This document shows positions 10,309-20,403 of a DNA stretch of 64,000 nt, piece by piece. A program made the translations under genes and the position numbers. Source of the stretch: Cyanodermella asteris (Eukaryota; Ascomycota; Lecanoromycetes; Ostropales; Stictidaceae); the NCBI GenBank assembly GCA_900618795.1, contig UYJD01000008.1, positions 879,662 through 943,661 on the forward strand, in the 5' to 3' direction. The notes below the pieces were generated by a model. The model saw only the letters and a program-made list of their open reading frames with translations. It was not told where the DNA came from and made no database searches. The first letter of the stretch is position 1. Each line of letters opens with the position of its first letter.

Positions 10309-13300
10309 TTAAGAAGCCACCCCTTGCCTCCATCTATCCACCATATCTCTTCTGGCGGGATTCGCCGGCTGCATCGGCTGTATGTTCGTAGCCGGCATCG
10401 TCGTGCGCGGCCGTGGCGCTCCACGACTCGGCTGTATGTACTGTGGTAATTGCTGCTGCTGCTGTTGCTGTATCATATGCGCACCAAGCAGTCCCAAGGG
10501 CTGCGCTGGTTGACCCGGGTTGCTGGCCTGCATCTGCTGGGCTATAGGCACCGGCATGGGCGGCGGAGCGTAGCCGAAAGCTGTTGCTGGCATGACCCCC
10601 GGCACCAGACCTGGGCCCATTGGTGTTTGCATCGGCATGGGCATTTGTGGCATTCCGAATGGTGATTGAGGATGCTGGCCTGGGCTGTAGGGAGCGCGGA
10701 AGCCTGGATTTGAATTATTTTGGAAGGAGTTTGGTAGACTGATAGTCGATGTGTCTGCGTGATTGCTGAAAAGAGCTGGCCCCGGCTGACCACCGAGGAG
10801 GTCCATGGAGCTGTTGCGGCTCTTCACGCGTGCTTGCAGTCTCTTTGCATCGTCTTTGGCGGCTTGCTGAGCTTGTAGGCGTCGTCGTCGTTGACCGAGA
10901 GTCTCCTCGCCTTGAGGGTGTTTTGGCGCAGATAAAGCATTCATGCTACTGAGCGACTGTCTGCTTTTGCGACGCACTGGCTGAGTCTTCTTTGCAGGAC
11001 TGTTTGTGGCTGATGACAGTTGCTGCTCTTCTTCCACACTCAGGGCTTCCAATTGGCTCATAAGCTCCGAGGTGAACTCACTATCGTTGCGCTTGTGTAG
11101 GCGAGCCCTCCTGACTGCCAGGGGTACGTCGTCGTCATCTTTTTCTTGACCCTCCTCAATCCCATTGACGTTCAACTTGAATTTCCTCCTTTCGGCCTCC
11201 AAAGCCAACCGAGCCTTTCTCTCACCAAGTGTTTCCTCCCTTTCTCCTTCAGGTTCTGGTGTTGTGCCTTCGGGATAAGGCTCGCTGAGGAAACTGGGCG
11301 AACGAGGATGTGGCACTGGGGGTAGCAAATCGTGCATTGGTCGCTTTGCATTCGGTACGAGCATGCCAAGCGGCACATCCTCATCCTCGTCTCTGGCGAG
11401 CATATCAGGATCTTCCCAAGCCAGTCTTATCTGCTTGCCTCGCCTTGCCTTCGCCTGATGCTGAGCGACGGCATCCAGCTGTAGTAGCGTACTATGCATG
11501 CCATTGGGGAATGCTGTCGCAGCGGTGCGAGTACGGTGCTTGTTTTCAGCCTTTCTCAGCTGGAGTTCTGCGAGAAGCGTCGTTGGCCGAGCGGTGTCGA
11601 TGGGAATGTAGTCAGGGTGGTCGCCCTGGAAGTTGTTCGCATCCGGTCCCTCTTCTTCTTCCTCTTCTGCAGCCTGGCCCACAAAATAGTCGGCCGCGTC
11701 ATCATCAGGGTGGGTATGTGGCGTGCCTTCATCGTTCTCATGAGCTGCAAATCCATTACTGTGACCTATCGAATATTGAGAGTTGCTGGGCGACCTGCGA
11801 CTCATCGGGTTCTTGCTTTTAAGGTGATTTGGCGAGAGCAAATCTGCGGAGCTTGTTCTTTTTGCCGCATCCCCAGCCTTCTTCGGCGCATCTGGTGGCC
11901 CATATACTTCCGGTCCCAGCACCCCAGCATAAGGATGGTCGGTAAATGCCCCTAATTGCGCGGTGGCTGCAGCATCAAGGATGGCGTCAAGCGTTTTGTT
12001 GGCCGACCCATCAATGAGTTTGAGCTCGTAATCATTAGCAGGCTTGTGGTCGAAGAACAAGGAAGCTTTGAGATGAGGATCCAGTTCCGCGGTAGAAACC
12101 CGAGGATCGCCGCTGGGTTCGAACATCCCGGGCCGAAGAGCTGATTGGCGAGCTTGAGCAACGAACTCGCCCTTCTTGCGCTGTATGTCGGCTGCAGTTG
12201 GTCCTTTTGCCAATTTCGGCGGTAGACTGAGCATAGCGGGGATCGGTGCAGGGTAGAATACATGTCCTACCGGAGGTGTTTGTGATCGTACCGGGCCGAA
12301 AGTCATGGTAGACTTCCGCCTACTGTCTAGTTCCGGTGTTATCGACAGCATCGACCGTCTATTCTCCGCAATCAGCTTGGGGCTGGGTGTGGTTGATATC
12401 AACGATCCATGTTTATCGCCGCCAGTAGCATCGGGGGACGGTGAAAGCAGCGCGCGATTTGACGGATCTTCCTGCGTTATCGTCATTACACTCTCCCGTT
12501 GTGCCTTACCAACCGCCGTCCGCATCTGAGGGAAGCTCTCCTCTTCATCGTCTGTATGGCTATCATGATGTTCGAGATGGGCTCCATCGAAGTCTTCGAA
12601 TGCGGTCGCAGCTTGCTGAAATGTGTCCATAGACCCAGCACTACCTCGCCGTGTTGGATGAGCGTTTGCGTACGCGGGATTGACATGTTGCTGGCCGTGG
12701 ACGAGCTGCACGCCGCCGGGCGTCGGCCTGTACGCCTGGTAGTTGACAGCCTCTGGCGCATGATTGGACGGGCTCACGAGCTGCTCGTACGATGGGGGCG
12801 CCGGAAGGACCTCTGGTGCGTAGTCCGACGGGCTCACAAGCTGGCTGTACGCGGTCGATGTAGGGACTACCTCTGGTGCGTAACTGGATTGACTGGGTGG
12901 TCGTCCGTAAGCGGTCTTCAGCGGGAACGCTTTTGAGGTTTGTTCCATGGAGCTTTTATCGGCGGAGTACATTGATTCGCTATACGCCTGGGAATCATCT
13001 CTTCTCATACGTTGTCCGCCATCAGGACTGTATACCGATTCGCTGTACGCGTTTGAAGCCTTCGAAGGACCCCGGACCATCTCTTTTGACGTAGTCTGTC
13101 CACCGGCGTCCTCGAAAACGGTTTGTAGGGCGAGATTGGGTGATTGTACGGCATGCCCTGATGGCTTCCTTGAGACAGTTCTTGACTGTTGTACTGGAGT
13201 TGGTTCGACAATGTCGTCTGCTTGGGACACTGGGCCTGATGAAGGAGATCTTCCCAGCGACCCACGTCTTGACCGCACGGGCGAGGTCGCAAACGGGCTC

Positions 13301-13848
13301 TCGCTTGAAATGGGGACATAGGCGCTCGGGCTGGGTGGTTCGTTCAGTCTCAGTTGACTACTGGCCGCCCGCGACGCTGGTCGACTGTTCTGTATTGAAT
13401 CTTGTAACGATGAGCGGCGACTGCCCTCGGCCTGCTTTTGCTCCTCCCTCAACCTGCTTAGCTCCGCCTCGATATCCATGCTGAGGCTCATCTTCGCCGC
13501 GCTATCTTCCAGTCGGTGAATGTTGCTTGCTCCTTGAGATGCTTGTAGACCAGGCGTTGGATGGGTCATAGGGGCGGTATCGCGCGACACACGTCTGAGG
13601 GCTTTGGGGGTTTCATGTGGCGGAGACGAAGGAAAGCCGATTTCAGACCAGTTGCTGGACAGCCTGCTGCGGCGCGAGTCTGGTCGTGAAATTCGTGTCG
13701 CCTTATGGCCACGATGCGGCGAGTTCGTATAGTCGCTCACGGACTCTTGCTGGTCGAGGCCATCGTACTCTAGGCCGACAAAGTCATCAGCCTCAACAGG
13801 GGCGTATTCGGCATCAGCCTTTTTCCTCATGAAGCCAAACGGAGGCAT
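10309..13848 (-). CDS. Uncharacterised 1179-residue disordered protein
   Basis: Single-exon gene; the family is not recognised. The start at 13,848 (MPPFGFMRKKADAEYAP) has an excellent CACCATG context. The frame stays open to 13,971 upstream, but that stretch looks like a leader. Residues 1-320 are Ser/Arg/Pro-rich. At about 320-380 come three imperfect repeats of roughly 20 residues built on YAPEVVP...YSQLVSPS. Before them sits a duplicated AYSES-YS motif. The middle has an acidic run (EEEEEEGPD). Two copies of an ETLG-R--RL--- motif occur near residues 871 (ETLGERKARLALEAE) and 985 (ETLGQRRRRLQAQQA), each starting a charged, helix-prone segment. The C-terminus is Met/Pro/Gln-rich with a seven-Gln run. 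No signal peptide or membrane segment is seen. A scaffold or regulatory role is possible but is only inference. Confidence 0.85.
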   Translation of the reverse strand: MPPFGFMRKKADAEYAPVEADDFVGLEYDGLDQQESVSDYTNSPHRGHKATRISRPDSRRSRLSSNWSEIGFPSSPPHETPKALRRVSRDTAPMTHPTPGLQASQGASNIHRLEDSAAKMSLSMDIEAELSRLREEQKQAEGSRRSSLQDSIQNSRPASRAASSQLRLNEPPSPSAYVPISSESPFATSPVRSRRGSLGRSPSSGPVSQADDIVEPTPVQQSRTVSRKPSGHAVQSPNLALQTVFEDAGGQTTSKEMVRGPSKASNAYSESVYSPDGGQRMRRDDSQAYSESMYSADKSSMEQTSKAFPLKTAYGRPPSQSSYAPEVVPTSTAYSQLVSPSDYAPEVLPAPPSYEQLVSPSNHAPEAVNYQAYRPTPGGVQLVHGQQHVNPAYANAHPTRRGSAGSMDTFQQAATAFEDFDGAHLEHHDSHTDDEEESFPQMRTAVGKAQRESVMTITQEDPSNRALLSPSPDATGGDKHGSLISTTPSPKLIAENRRSMLSITPELDSRRKSTMTFGPVRSQTPPVGHVFYPAPIPAMLSLPPKLAKGPTAADIQRKKGEFVAQARQSALRPGMFEPSGDPRVSTAELDPHLKASLFFDHKPANDYELKLIDGSANKTLDAILDAAATAQLGAFTDHPYAGVLGPEVYGPPDAPKKAGDAAKRTSSADLLSPNHLKSKNPMSRRSPSNSQYSIGHSNGFAAHENDEGTPHTHPDDDAADYFVGQAAEEEEEEGPDANNFQGDHPDYIPIDTARPTTLLAELQLRKAENKHRTRTAATAFPNGMHSTLLQLDAVAQHQAKARRGKQIRLAWEDPDMLARDEDEDVPLGMLVPNAKRPMHDLLPPVPHPRSPSFLSEPYPEGTTPEPEGEREETLGERKARLALEAERRKFKLNVNGIEEGQEKDDDDVPLAVRRARLHKRNDSEFTSELMSQLEALSVEEEQQLSSATNSPAKKTQPVRRKSRQSLSSMNALSAPKHPQGEETLGQRRRRLQAQQAAKDDAKRLQARVKSRNSSMDLLGGQPGPALFSNHADTSTISLPNSFQNNSNPGFRAPYSPGQHPQSPFGMPQMPMPMQTPMGPGLVPGVMPATAFGYAPPPMPVPIAQQMQASNPGQPAQPLGLLGAHMIQQQQQQQLPQYIQPSRGAPRPRTTMPATNIQPMQPANPARRDMVDRWRQGVAS

Positions 13849-14431
13849 GGTGGGCGACTCCGAGTGGAGAGACGAGCCACACGGGGCTGAGATGGGCCTA
13901 TTCCAGCGGTCGAATAGCTTGTTCTGATGCTGCCATGTGGATTCAAGCTGCCTGATTGAGATAGTCAGCACGCGACGGCAACCAAACGTTATTTCGTTGT
14001 TGAAAGTTATACCGGCTTCTCGGCTGCTGTCTCCCTCGTATTTTTAGAGCCGGCGCAGAGCCTCAAGACACCTCGCTTCTCCGCACAACAGAGCTCCAAT
14101 GCTGCGCTAGGGCGGTCTGAAACTAACTGGATGGTAGCTGCAGATCGAGAAGTCTCGATGAATATGCTTCGTTGCTACATACGCTTTGCGGGGGCCGGTC
14201 CGCACACAATGCGACTGCTTCACGCTGAGACAATTGAATTTCATGACTTCAATCCTGGCGACATTCCCAGACACGCTACCTTATTCGCAGCCACACTCGG
14301 TCGAACGACCTAAATGCGCATCTTCTCTACCACTCACTCATGTACCTGTCGGGAAACTCACAGAAGTAGCATTCACAGGAGTCACGACCGTACGTGCTCA
14401 GCGACCTCTGTCGGCTCGTCTTATGCCCTTG
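13849..14431. other. Intergenic, with dispersed repeat copy 2
   Basis: Upstream of the gene starting at 13,848 a branch site and acceptor (CTGAC...TCAG) on the minus strand near 13,950 suggest a 5'UTR intron. The stretch 14,312-14,420 is the second copy of the dispersed repeat. No coding gene seen. Confidence 0.35.
14312..14420 (+). repeat. Dispersed repeat, copy 2
   Basis: Partner of 9556-9660. The 28-bp core at 14,391-14,418 differs from copy 1 at four bases. It abuts the stop codon of the macro-domain gene. Family unknown. Confidence 0.45.
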
Positions 14432-15121
14432 CTAACATTGCCTCTCCCGCTGCTCCGTGACCTGGTCGACAAACTTTTGTACGGCTGCCTCATTGACGTC
14501 GAGAGACTTTTCCTGTCCAGGCATGACAAGAGCCGTGATCCGCAGTCCAGTGTCGCGAAGTTGCTGACGAGTGACCGCCCACGGAACCCCAAAAATTCCA
14601 GCGTTGATCAAGGGGCAGAAGATTCCACCCTTGATTGTGTCTTTCGAGCGCAGCTTTTGAGCTAGATCTCCAAGTGCCATGCTCGTGGCTTCGTAGAGGT
14701 CTAGGTGTCCAAACGGCTCTTTCGGCTCACCGCGTTCGATCTTCACAAACAAGCACCCGATCCATCGAGAACGTTTGTTGGTGGCGGTGTCCGTGGTCTG
14801 AGGTCGGATAAGAAGCGAAGTGCCGAGCAGATCTTGCCATCCGGCCTGTCTTGTTTTGCAGAACTCTCGATAGACCTTGAAGGCAGCCGGAAACTATATA
14901 AAGTCAGACGGGGCGCTGCGTGCGTTGTAGATGTTGAAGTAGCCTCTCGTCGCAGCTCTTCTGCTACCCCTGCTCCCCATTTACCCTCGCAATTGCACGA
15001 ATCTACGAGCTGTCAGAAGCTGTCATTCCATGTCCAAAGCTCACCTACGCAGGATGAGACTGTGAGCGGGTGTATTGAGGATGTCGCCGGTCTCTTCAGT
15101 AATAAACGGGGATGTGGCCAT
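14432..15121 (-). CDS. POA1: ADP-ribose 1''-phosphate phosphatase-like macro-domain protein (Poa1 type)
   Basis: Macro-domain enzyme. The yeast homologue removes the phosphate from ADP-ribose 1''-phosphate, a by-product of tRNA splicing. Exons are 15121-15049, 15002-14944 and 14893-14432 (197 residues). The joined reading gives HSLIL-HSCNCEGKWGAGVAEELR followed by FPAAFKVYREFCK, LLGTSLLI and WIGCLFVK, the Poa1 order of ligand-loop and core strands. INAGIFGVPW is the second ligand-binding loop. Intron 1 has a GTAGGT donor. Intron 2 (14943-14894, 50 nt) is needed to join RRE to FPAAF, but its donor is GC (GAG|GCTACT); its branch site (TCTGAC) and ATAG acceptor are normal. The start codon at 15,121 has a GACATGG context. 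It shares the tRNA-splicing theme with the nearby intron-containing tRNA, which is probably coincidental. Confidence 0.85.
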
Positions 15122-17646
15122 GTCGGTTGAGGTGATGGAGCTCGATGTAAAAGGGAGGACAGCAGTGATTGTATGGAAAGGCTCTTGAGGTCAACGAGAA
15201 CTATGCATTCTTCAATGAAGTTTGACGTAGAAGAGGATTGTGGCTTGGCGCGTTTACCATGGCTACTCACTCAGGTTCTGAGGGAAGTGAATCGTAGCGT
15301 ACCTCAAGTTTGGCATTTTGTGCAGCTTAACAGATTACAAAAATCGCCCCTCATCGTGCCCACGAACAGTTCAAGGGCATGAACATGGCCGGAATTGAGC
15401 CAGTTCCTGCCATTGCCAACTGCCCTACATATGTTCCTGACAACCTCAAGGCGCAGACAGCACCGAGCGCCGCTCGACTTACCACGAAGGGAGCGCTGAC
15501 GCCAGTCACATCCTGCAGATGCTCACAGTCGGCCACACGTTCTGTACGAACAAGGGTATGTCTTGTCCGTCATGATGGCGTCTGACTTACCATTCCCAGT
15601 GTGGCCTCAACCGGCGTTTACCACTTTACCCCTGACGACTTCAACGAGCTAGGCGCCGTGGACGCATACCTCGTGCTTATCGCCTGTCAAGATAAAGGGA
15701 GGCGCCTGTCAAGCATGTTCGGCAGGCGTCGAAGGCGTCGGAACCTTTTCGGTGCGACATGGCAATTGCCATACTGCTTGAAACCACAATCAACACCTGA
15801 TGATCACTCATGTTAGCGAAAGGGCCCGCACTATTGGCCAATCATGGCATTCGACATCTGCTTGACGCCGGCCACACAAGACCTTCTTAGTGGAGAGCAG
15901 ACGGCATTCCGATAACTTGAACGGCGACAAAAGCTCAGAGTCCGACCATCGTCTCCAAAAGCCAGGACGTGGGAGAGCAAGAAACCGCTCGGCCTGAAAA
16001 GCGGCCTGCTGTACGTACAAAAGTACCTGCCGCTCATCTTATTGGATGCGTTGAAACGATGCCGACCACCCGGACGGGCCGGATCTACGAACTGCTGGAT
16101 AGGCGGATGTTGGAGACTGTACCACATGACGCGAAGCTGTTGGACGAAATCGCCAATCGATGCACGGCTGTGAGAACTGAGAAGTCGTTCGCAAGAATCA
16201 GCACGGTGGAGGTCTTTGGTGTTGCCGCACACGACCACTCAAAGAGCGTCGTTAAGCGCCCGGGAAATGGTCGGCCCAAGGGTTTTGGCTCGATGTTGCA
16301 CAGGCCAGTGAGACATCAAGAACCCTCAGGTCCCCTCTTCTCGGCCGTATTGCTGACCCACGAGTCCAGCGGTACCTTGGCCGGGTGTGGCGGACCTTGA
16401 CCGGAACTACTCACGGACGTGTGCCAGGCCTCTGCGTCTGCAAAGTGATGGAAGAAGTTCGCGGCGGCTGTTGAAGCACAGTCGAAAAGCTAACCGCTAT
16501 ATGGTCTTGGAGAAGGTCTTGAGTTCGAGATCCAGCCAGCGCTTCACTTCGACACTTCATGAGCCGGCAAGCGCGCAAGGCGTGGCCATGGCTGAAGCTC
16601 AAAACGACGATCACGACGTCTTTGACTTCCAGACATGCAGCGGAGACTCAGAAAGATTGAGCTGCCACTACTACGAAGGTAAGTCGATATCAAACTAATC
16701 GAAGGCTCCAAATGGCTTCCGTGCACGTCCGAGATAACTCGCACTCTTTCGTTGCGATCGCTCGCAGCGACTGGCGGAAGCATCATTGTGTGCTTTCTGT
16801 TCATGCGGTCGCATAGTGCGTTAGTGGTGTTCTGCATCCCTGTTCCGTGCACGTTCTGTTCTTCGAGTGGTTCAAGGAAACTCCGGGCGGTGCCTTGGCG
16901 TTGACAGACTTCGCCTAGCCTGCAGACGATCCCTCGAGCTTGTCTGTCTAGCGTGAGACTATCACACCTTTGTCCTCCCTTCGTAAGCATGTCGTTGCTC
17001 GTCTGTGCTGTGTTATAGGCTCTTTCGGCAAACCAGCTCCGCTCGAACATGCGCGTCCGATGATTCCGGTTCAGCCTCCACGCCAGGTCTGTCAGCCTTC
17101 GCTCAAGGTCTCTGCCCAGTTAGGTTCCTTCATCTGTGTGAGACATATCACATCTCCACACAAGCCGCAAGCGATCCACTCCAGGTACGCGTGATGGTTG
17201 CATTAGCTCGGAGGCCCATGTCTGCTATCATGCCGGATCCCAGCCCGAATGTGGGTGGGGTCCTGGTCGTTGTTCAAACTCGCAGGTAAATCTTGCACTT
17301 CTGTGGTGCTTCTGCTTGACCTGTATCTTGACCCACCTCCATCTTCTCTCTTTTCACGACATCACGGCGTCTATCGTCTATTGCAGGCGCTTAGGGGCTC
17401 TTGCTCGTCGTCTACACAAAGTTTTGACTACGGCACGAGCTCGTACTTCTTGCCAGTTCCTGTCTGACTTGTGAAACTTGCCCATCGTTGGATGCAGTGC
17501 AAAGAATTCGAAGCGCCAAGATCCCGATATTGAAGCTTACAGCATCCCAGTGTCGACATTCAATCTGATGGTCGACCTTTTCTTGTGAGCCCGGCGCAGA
17601 GGGAGCGCATCGTTGAAGCCACGGTGCTCAAGCTCTGCGACCCAAG
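15122..17646. other. Gene-poor 2.5-kb interval upstream of the ferric reductase
   Basis: Only short ORFs (60-170 codons) on both strands, none recognised. No convincing iron-responsive GATA site was found near the ferric reductase start. No repeats identified. Confidence 0.4.
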
Positions 17647-20403
17647 ATGCCCTCCGCCGAACACGCTCCTCTGGGAGGCGTTTCCCCAATGCATATCGAT
17701 GGGTTGAGCAACGCACCCGCCGCCGAAGCCGTGCTTTACGAAGCAACTCATGAGTTGGTCAAAAGAATCAACCTCACTCTACACAGAAACAGCACGGCCG
17801 AGCAGAATGCAACCATGTATATCGATCCTTGGTGGAATGCCGGACAGTATGGACTTGGATGGGTATACTTTTGCGTACTGCTGTTAGTCATGTCTTCGGT
17901 AGTACATGGCTACAGAGTGTGGACCGACAAGATCCGAAAGGGTCTGCACAAGGAAGTCATCTACAGGCAACAGGAAGCCGCAAGAAAGCTGTTCCAACCC
18001 AGGCCGTATGGATTGAGTGCATCTGAGGCGCTTGAGCTTGAGACACCACAAAGCTCGAATTCAGCTCTGGCGTTCTTCCCACCACCTCCACACCAGAAGG
18101 GCAGCGCGAGTTCAAGCTACGTTCAGCCCATCGAGGATTCCGAGTCTTCGCTTTCCTTGCCGATCTTCCACAAAATCGCTGCGAGGATTCGATACTGGAC
18201 GTATCGACCGACGCCAACCTTTCGGTTCAGCTCGACCATGTTGAGCTTCGCTCCGTTTCATATGCTAGTGCTCATTGCGGCAGCCACGATCTTCGTCGTT
18301 CTTTTCACCTTCGTTCCTCAGCCATACTACTATCCCAACGCCAACGATGGAGGACCACCACTCGCGATCCGGGCCGGCATGATTGCAGTCGCCATGATTC
18401 CATGGATCGTCGCCTTGAGCATGAAAGTCAACCTCATCACCGTCATGACTGGCATTGGACACGAGAGGCTTTCAGTCTTACATCGCTGGGGAGGATATAT
18501 TTGTCTTGGCCTTGCTTTGGTACATATGATTCCATACTACATCCAGCCGGTGTGGCAAGACAACGCCTTGAACAACATCTACTACCCGCAAGGCTATTTC
18601 TGGCAAACGTCCTACCCGTACGGCACTGGTCTGGCCGCTTTCGTTCCGCTTGCATTCCTCTGTCTTCACTCTCTCCCCATCCTCCGGTCGAAACTCTACG
18701 AGCTCTTTGTGTTCCTCCATATTCCTGCATCCGTCGTCTTCATTGCCATGCTCTTTTGGCATACGCAAAACTACCTGACCTCTTGGGGGTATCTGTGGGC
18801 CACGGTCGGGATCTGGGCCGTCGCCCTCGCCATCCGCATCTTCTTCCTGAACTGGGCCGCATTTTGGCGTAAATCTTGGCTCCATGGTGAGGACGCCACG
18901 GTCACCGTGTTGCCGGAAAATTCTGTCAAGGTCACCATCCCGACACAGGTTCGCTGGAAAGCTGGCCAGTTTGTCTACTTACGCATTCCCGAGCTGTCTT
19001 GGCTCGAGAACCACCCCTTTACCGTCGCTGCCTTGTGCGACGACAAGCTGCCGTCCATGTATGGTCGCGAGTACCGAGACATGATTGTCGTCTTTAGGCC
19101 GTTTGCTGGTTTCACACGAAAGCTTCTCAACGCAAGCTTGAAGAACGGGCCTCAACACATCTACAAAGCGTTTGTTGACGGCCCGCACGGCGGCATTCAA
19201 CGAGATCTTGTATCTTTTGATACCGTCGTATTCGTGGCTGGCGGCAGCGGCATCACTGCCGTGATCAGCCATCTGCTCCTGCTCGTACACAAGATGCGCG
19301 AACAGAGCGCCGTCACGAAGAAAGTCTACGTCATATGGGCCATGAAACGACCCGAAGCCGCAGAGTGGTTCCGTGAAGAGCTGCGCATCTGCAGACAGTT
19401 CGCGCCAGAGAACTCGGTCAACTGCGAGTTCTACATCACGGGTGCGAAGCGCTATTCGCCTACATTCGGCGGCGGTCCCGCACTCGGTGCATCGACAGAG
19501 TCGATTGAGCGGCGCACGAGCGCCGCTGACCTGTCTGAACGTGTCGACAATGCGTTTGCAGGCATTGCAAGCAAACGCAATTCGGCTCTTGTGAGGGAGG
19601 CTGCTGAAGGTGATGCTGAGAAGGCGATCACATATGGACAGGAGGTCGAGGACAAAGTCCAGCCTCTACCACAAGTGCACGTCACACCTCAATTGCGCTC
19701 AATCGCAACACGAAGACCGAAAGCCAACCTCAAGCTTCAAATTCCCCAGTCGAATGCGCCGCCGCCGCAAAAAGTCCTCCACCCATCCGCGACTCAAGCC
19801 AAAGACTTTCAATTCGGATTCGAGCCCAACACCAGCGAGCACGAAGACTCAAAAGACATTGGGAGCGGCGGACCTTTCAGTAGCACCTCCACCTTTGTCA
19901 ACTCGCCACCCACCGCAAGCCGCCAAAGCTCCACCTCCAAGAAGCCCAATTCCTTCTTCTCCCCCGCCTCGACCCAAGCGGCCTCGCCCCCGAATTCCAC
20001 CACCACCCTCCAACGAAAGTTCGTCAGCCCCATCTTTTACACCAACCCCGAGCCCGAGATCCAGCCCGCGCCCTTCTTCCCTCCACCGCCGACCGGCACA
20101 TATTCCACTGCCGCGCCGAACACGAGCGGCGTTCGGCCTCCGGCACAGCTACAGCCGATGAACAAATCTTCGTCGTACCCTGCGAGCAATACTGCGGGTT
20201 GGAGCACGGAATACGGGAGGCCGAACATTCCGAATCTGATTCGCGGTTATGAGCCGCATTTGGGCAAGAGGACGGCGATTTTTGTGTGTGGGCCGGAGAG
20301 TATGAGGAGGGATGTGCAGAGTTGTGCGGCGAGGATGCAGAGGAGGGTGTGGGAGGGAAAAGTGGACGAGGTGTTCTTGAGGGTTGAGAGCTATAGGCTA
20401 TGA
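17647..20403 (+). CDS. Ferric/cupric reductase, FRE family (flavocytochrome b)
   Basis: Plasma-membrane reductase passing electrons from NADPH through FAD and two b-haems to extracellular Fe(III) or Cu(II) for high-affinity uptake. Single exon, 918 residues. An N-terminal extracellular stretch with N-linked sites (NLT, NST, NAT) is followed by a first membrane helix (about 72-90). The haem ligands are paired as expected: H279 with H292 (HRWGGY...LVHMIP), and H358 with H372 (LHIPAS...WHTQNY). The FAD motif HPFTVA lies near residue 456, the pyridine-nucleotide loop VAGGSGITA near 530, and CGPESMRRDV near 881. Between the last two sits an insertion of roughly 270 residues (about 605-875), rich in Ser/Pro/Thr and predicted disordered. 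This makes the protein longer than a typical FRE (about 700). Ends VFLRVESYRL, a usual FRE terminus. Substrate metal not determined. Confidence 0.95.
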   Translation: MPSAEHAPLGGVSPMHIDGLSNAPAAEAVLYEATHELVKRINLTLHRNSTAEQNATMYIDPWWNAGQYGLGWVYFCVLLLVMSSVVHGYRVWTDKIRKGLHKEVIYRQQEAARKLFQPRPYGLSASEALELETPQSSNSALAFFPPPPHQKGSASSSYVQPIEDSESSLSLPIFHKIAARIRYWTYRPTPTFRFSSTMLSFAPFHMLVLIAAATIFVVLFTFVPQPYYYPNANDGGPPLAIRAGMIAVAMIPWIVALSMKVNLITVMTGIGHERLSVLHRWGGYICLGLALVHMIPYYIQPVWQDNALNNIYYPQGYFWQTSYPYGTGLAAFVPLAFLCLHSLPILRSKLYELFVFLHIPASVVFIAMLFWHTQNYLTSWGYLWATVGIWAVALAIRIFFLNWAAFWRKSWLHGEDATVTVLPENSVKVTIPTQVRWKAGQFVYLRIPELSWLENHPFTVAALCDDKLPSMYGREYRDMIVVFRPFAGFTRKLLNASLKNGPQHIYKAFVDGPHGGIQRDLVSFDTVVFVAGGSGITAVISHLLLLVHKMREQSAVTKKVYVIWAMKRPEAAEWFREELRICRQFAPENSVNCEFYITGAKRYSPTFGGGPALGASTESIERRTSAADLSERVDNAFAGIASKRNSALVREAAEGDAEKAITYGQEVEDKVQPLPQVHVTPQLRSIATRRPKANLKLQIPQSNAPPPQKVLHPSATQAKDFQFGFEPNTSEHEDSKDIGSGGPFSSTSTFVNSPPTASRQSSTSKKPNSFFSPASTQAASPPNSTTTLQRKFVSPIFYTNPEPEIQPAPFFPPPPTGTYSTAAPNTSGVRPPAQLQPMNKSSSYPASNTAGWSTEYGRPNIPNLIRGYEPHLGKRTAIFVCGPESMRRDVQSCAARMQRRVWEGKVDEVFLRVESYRL

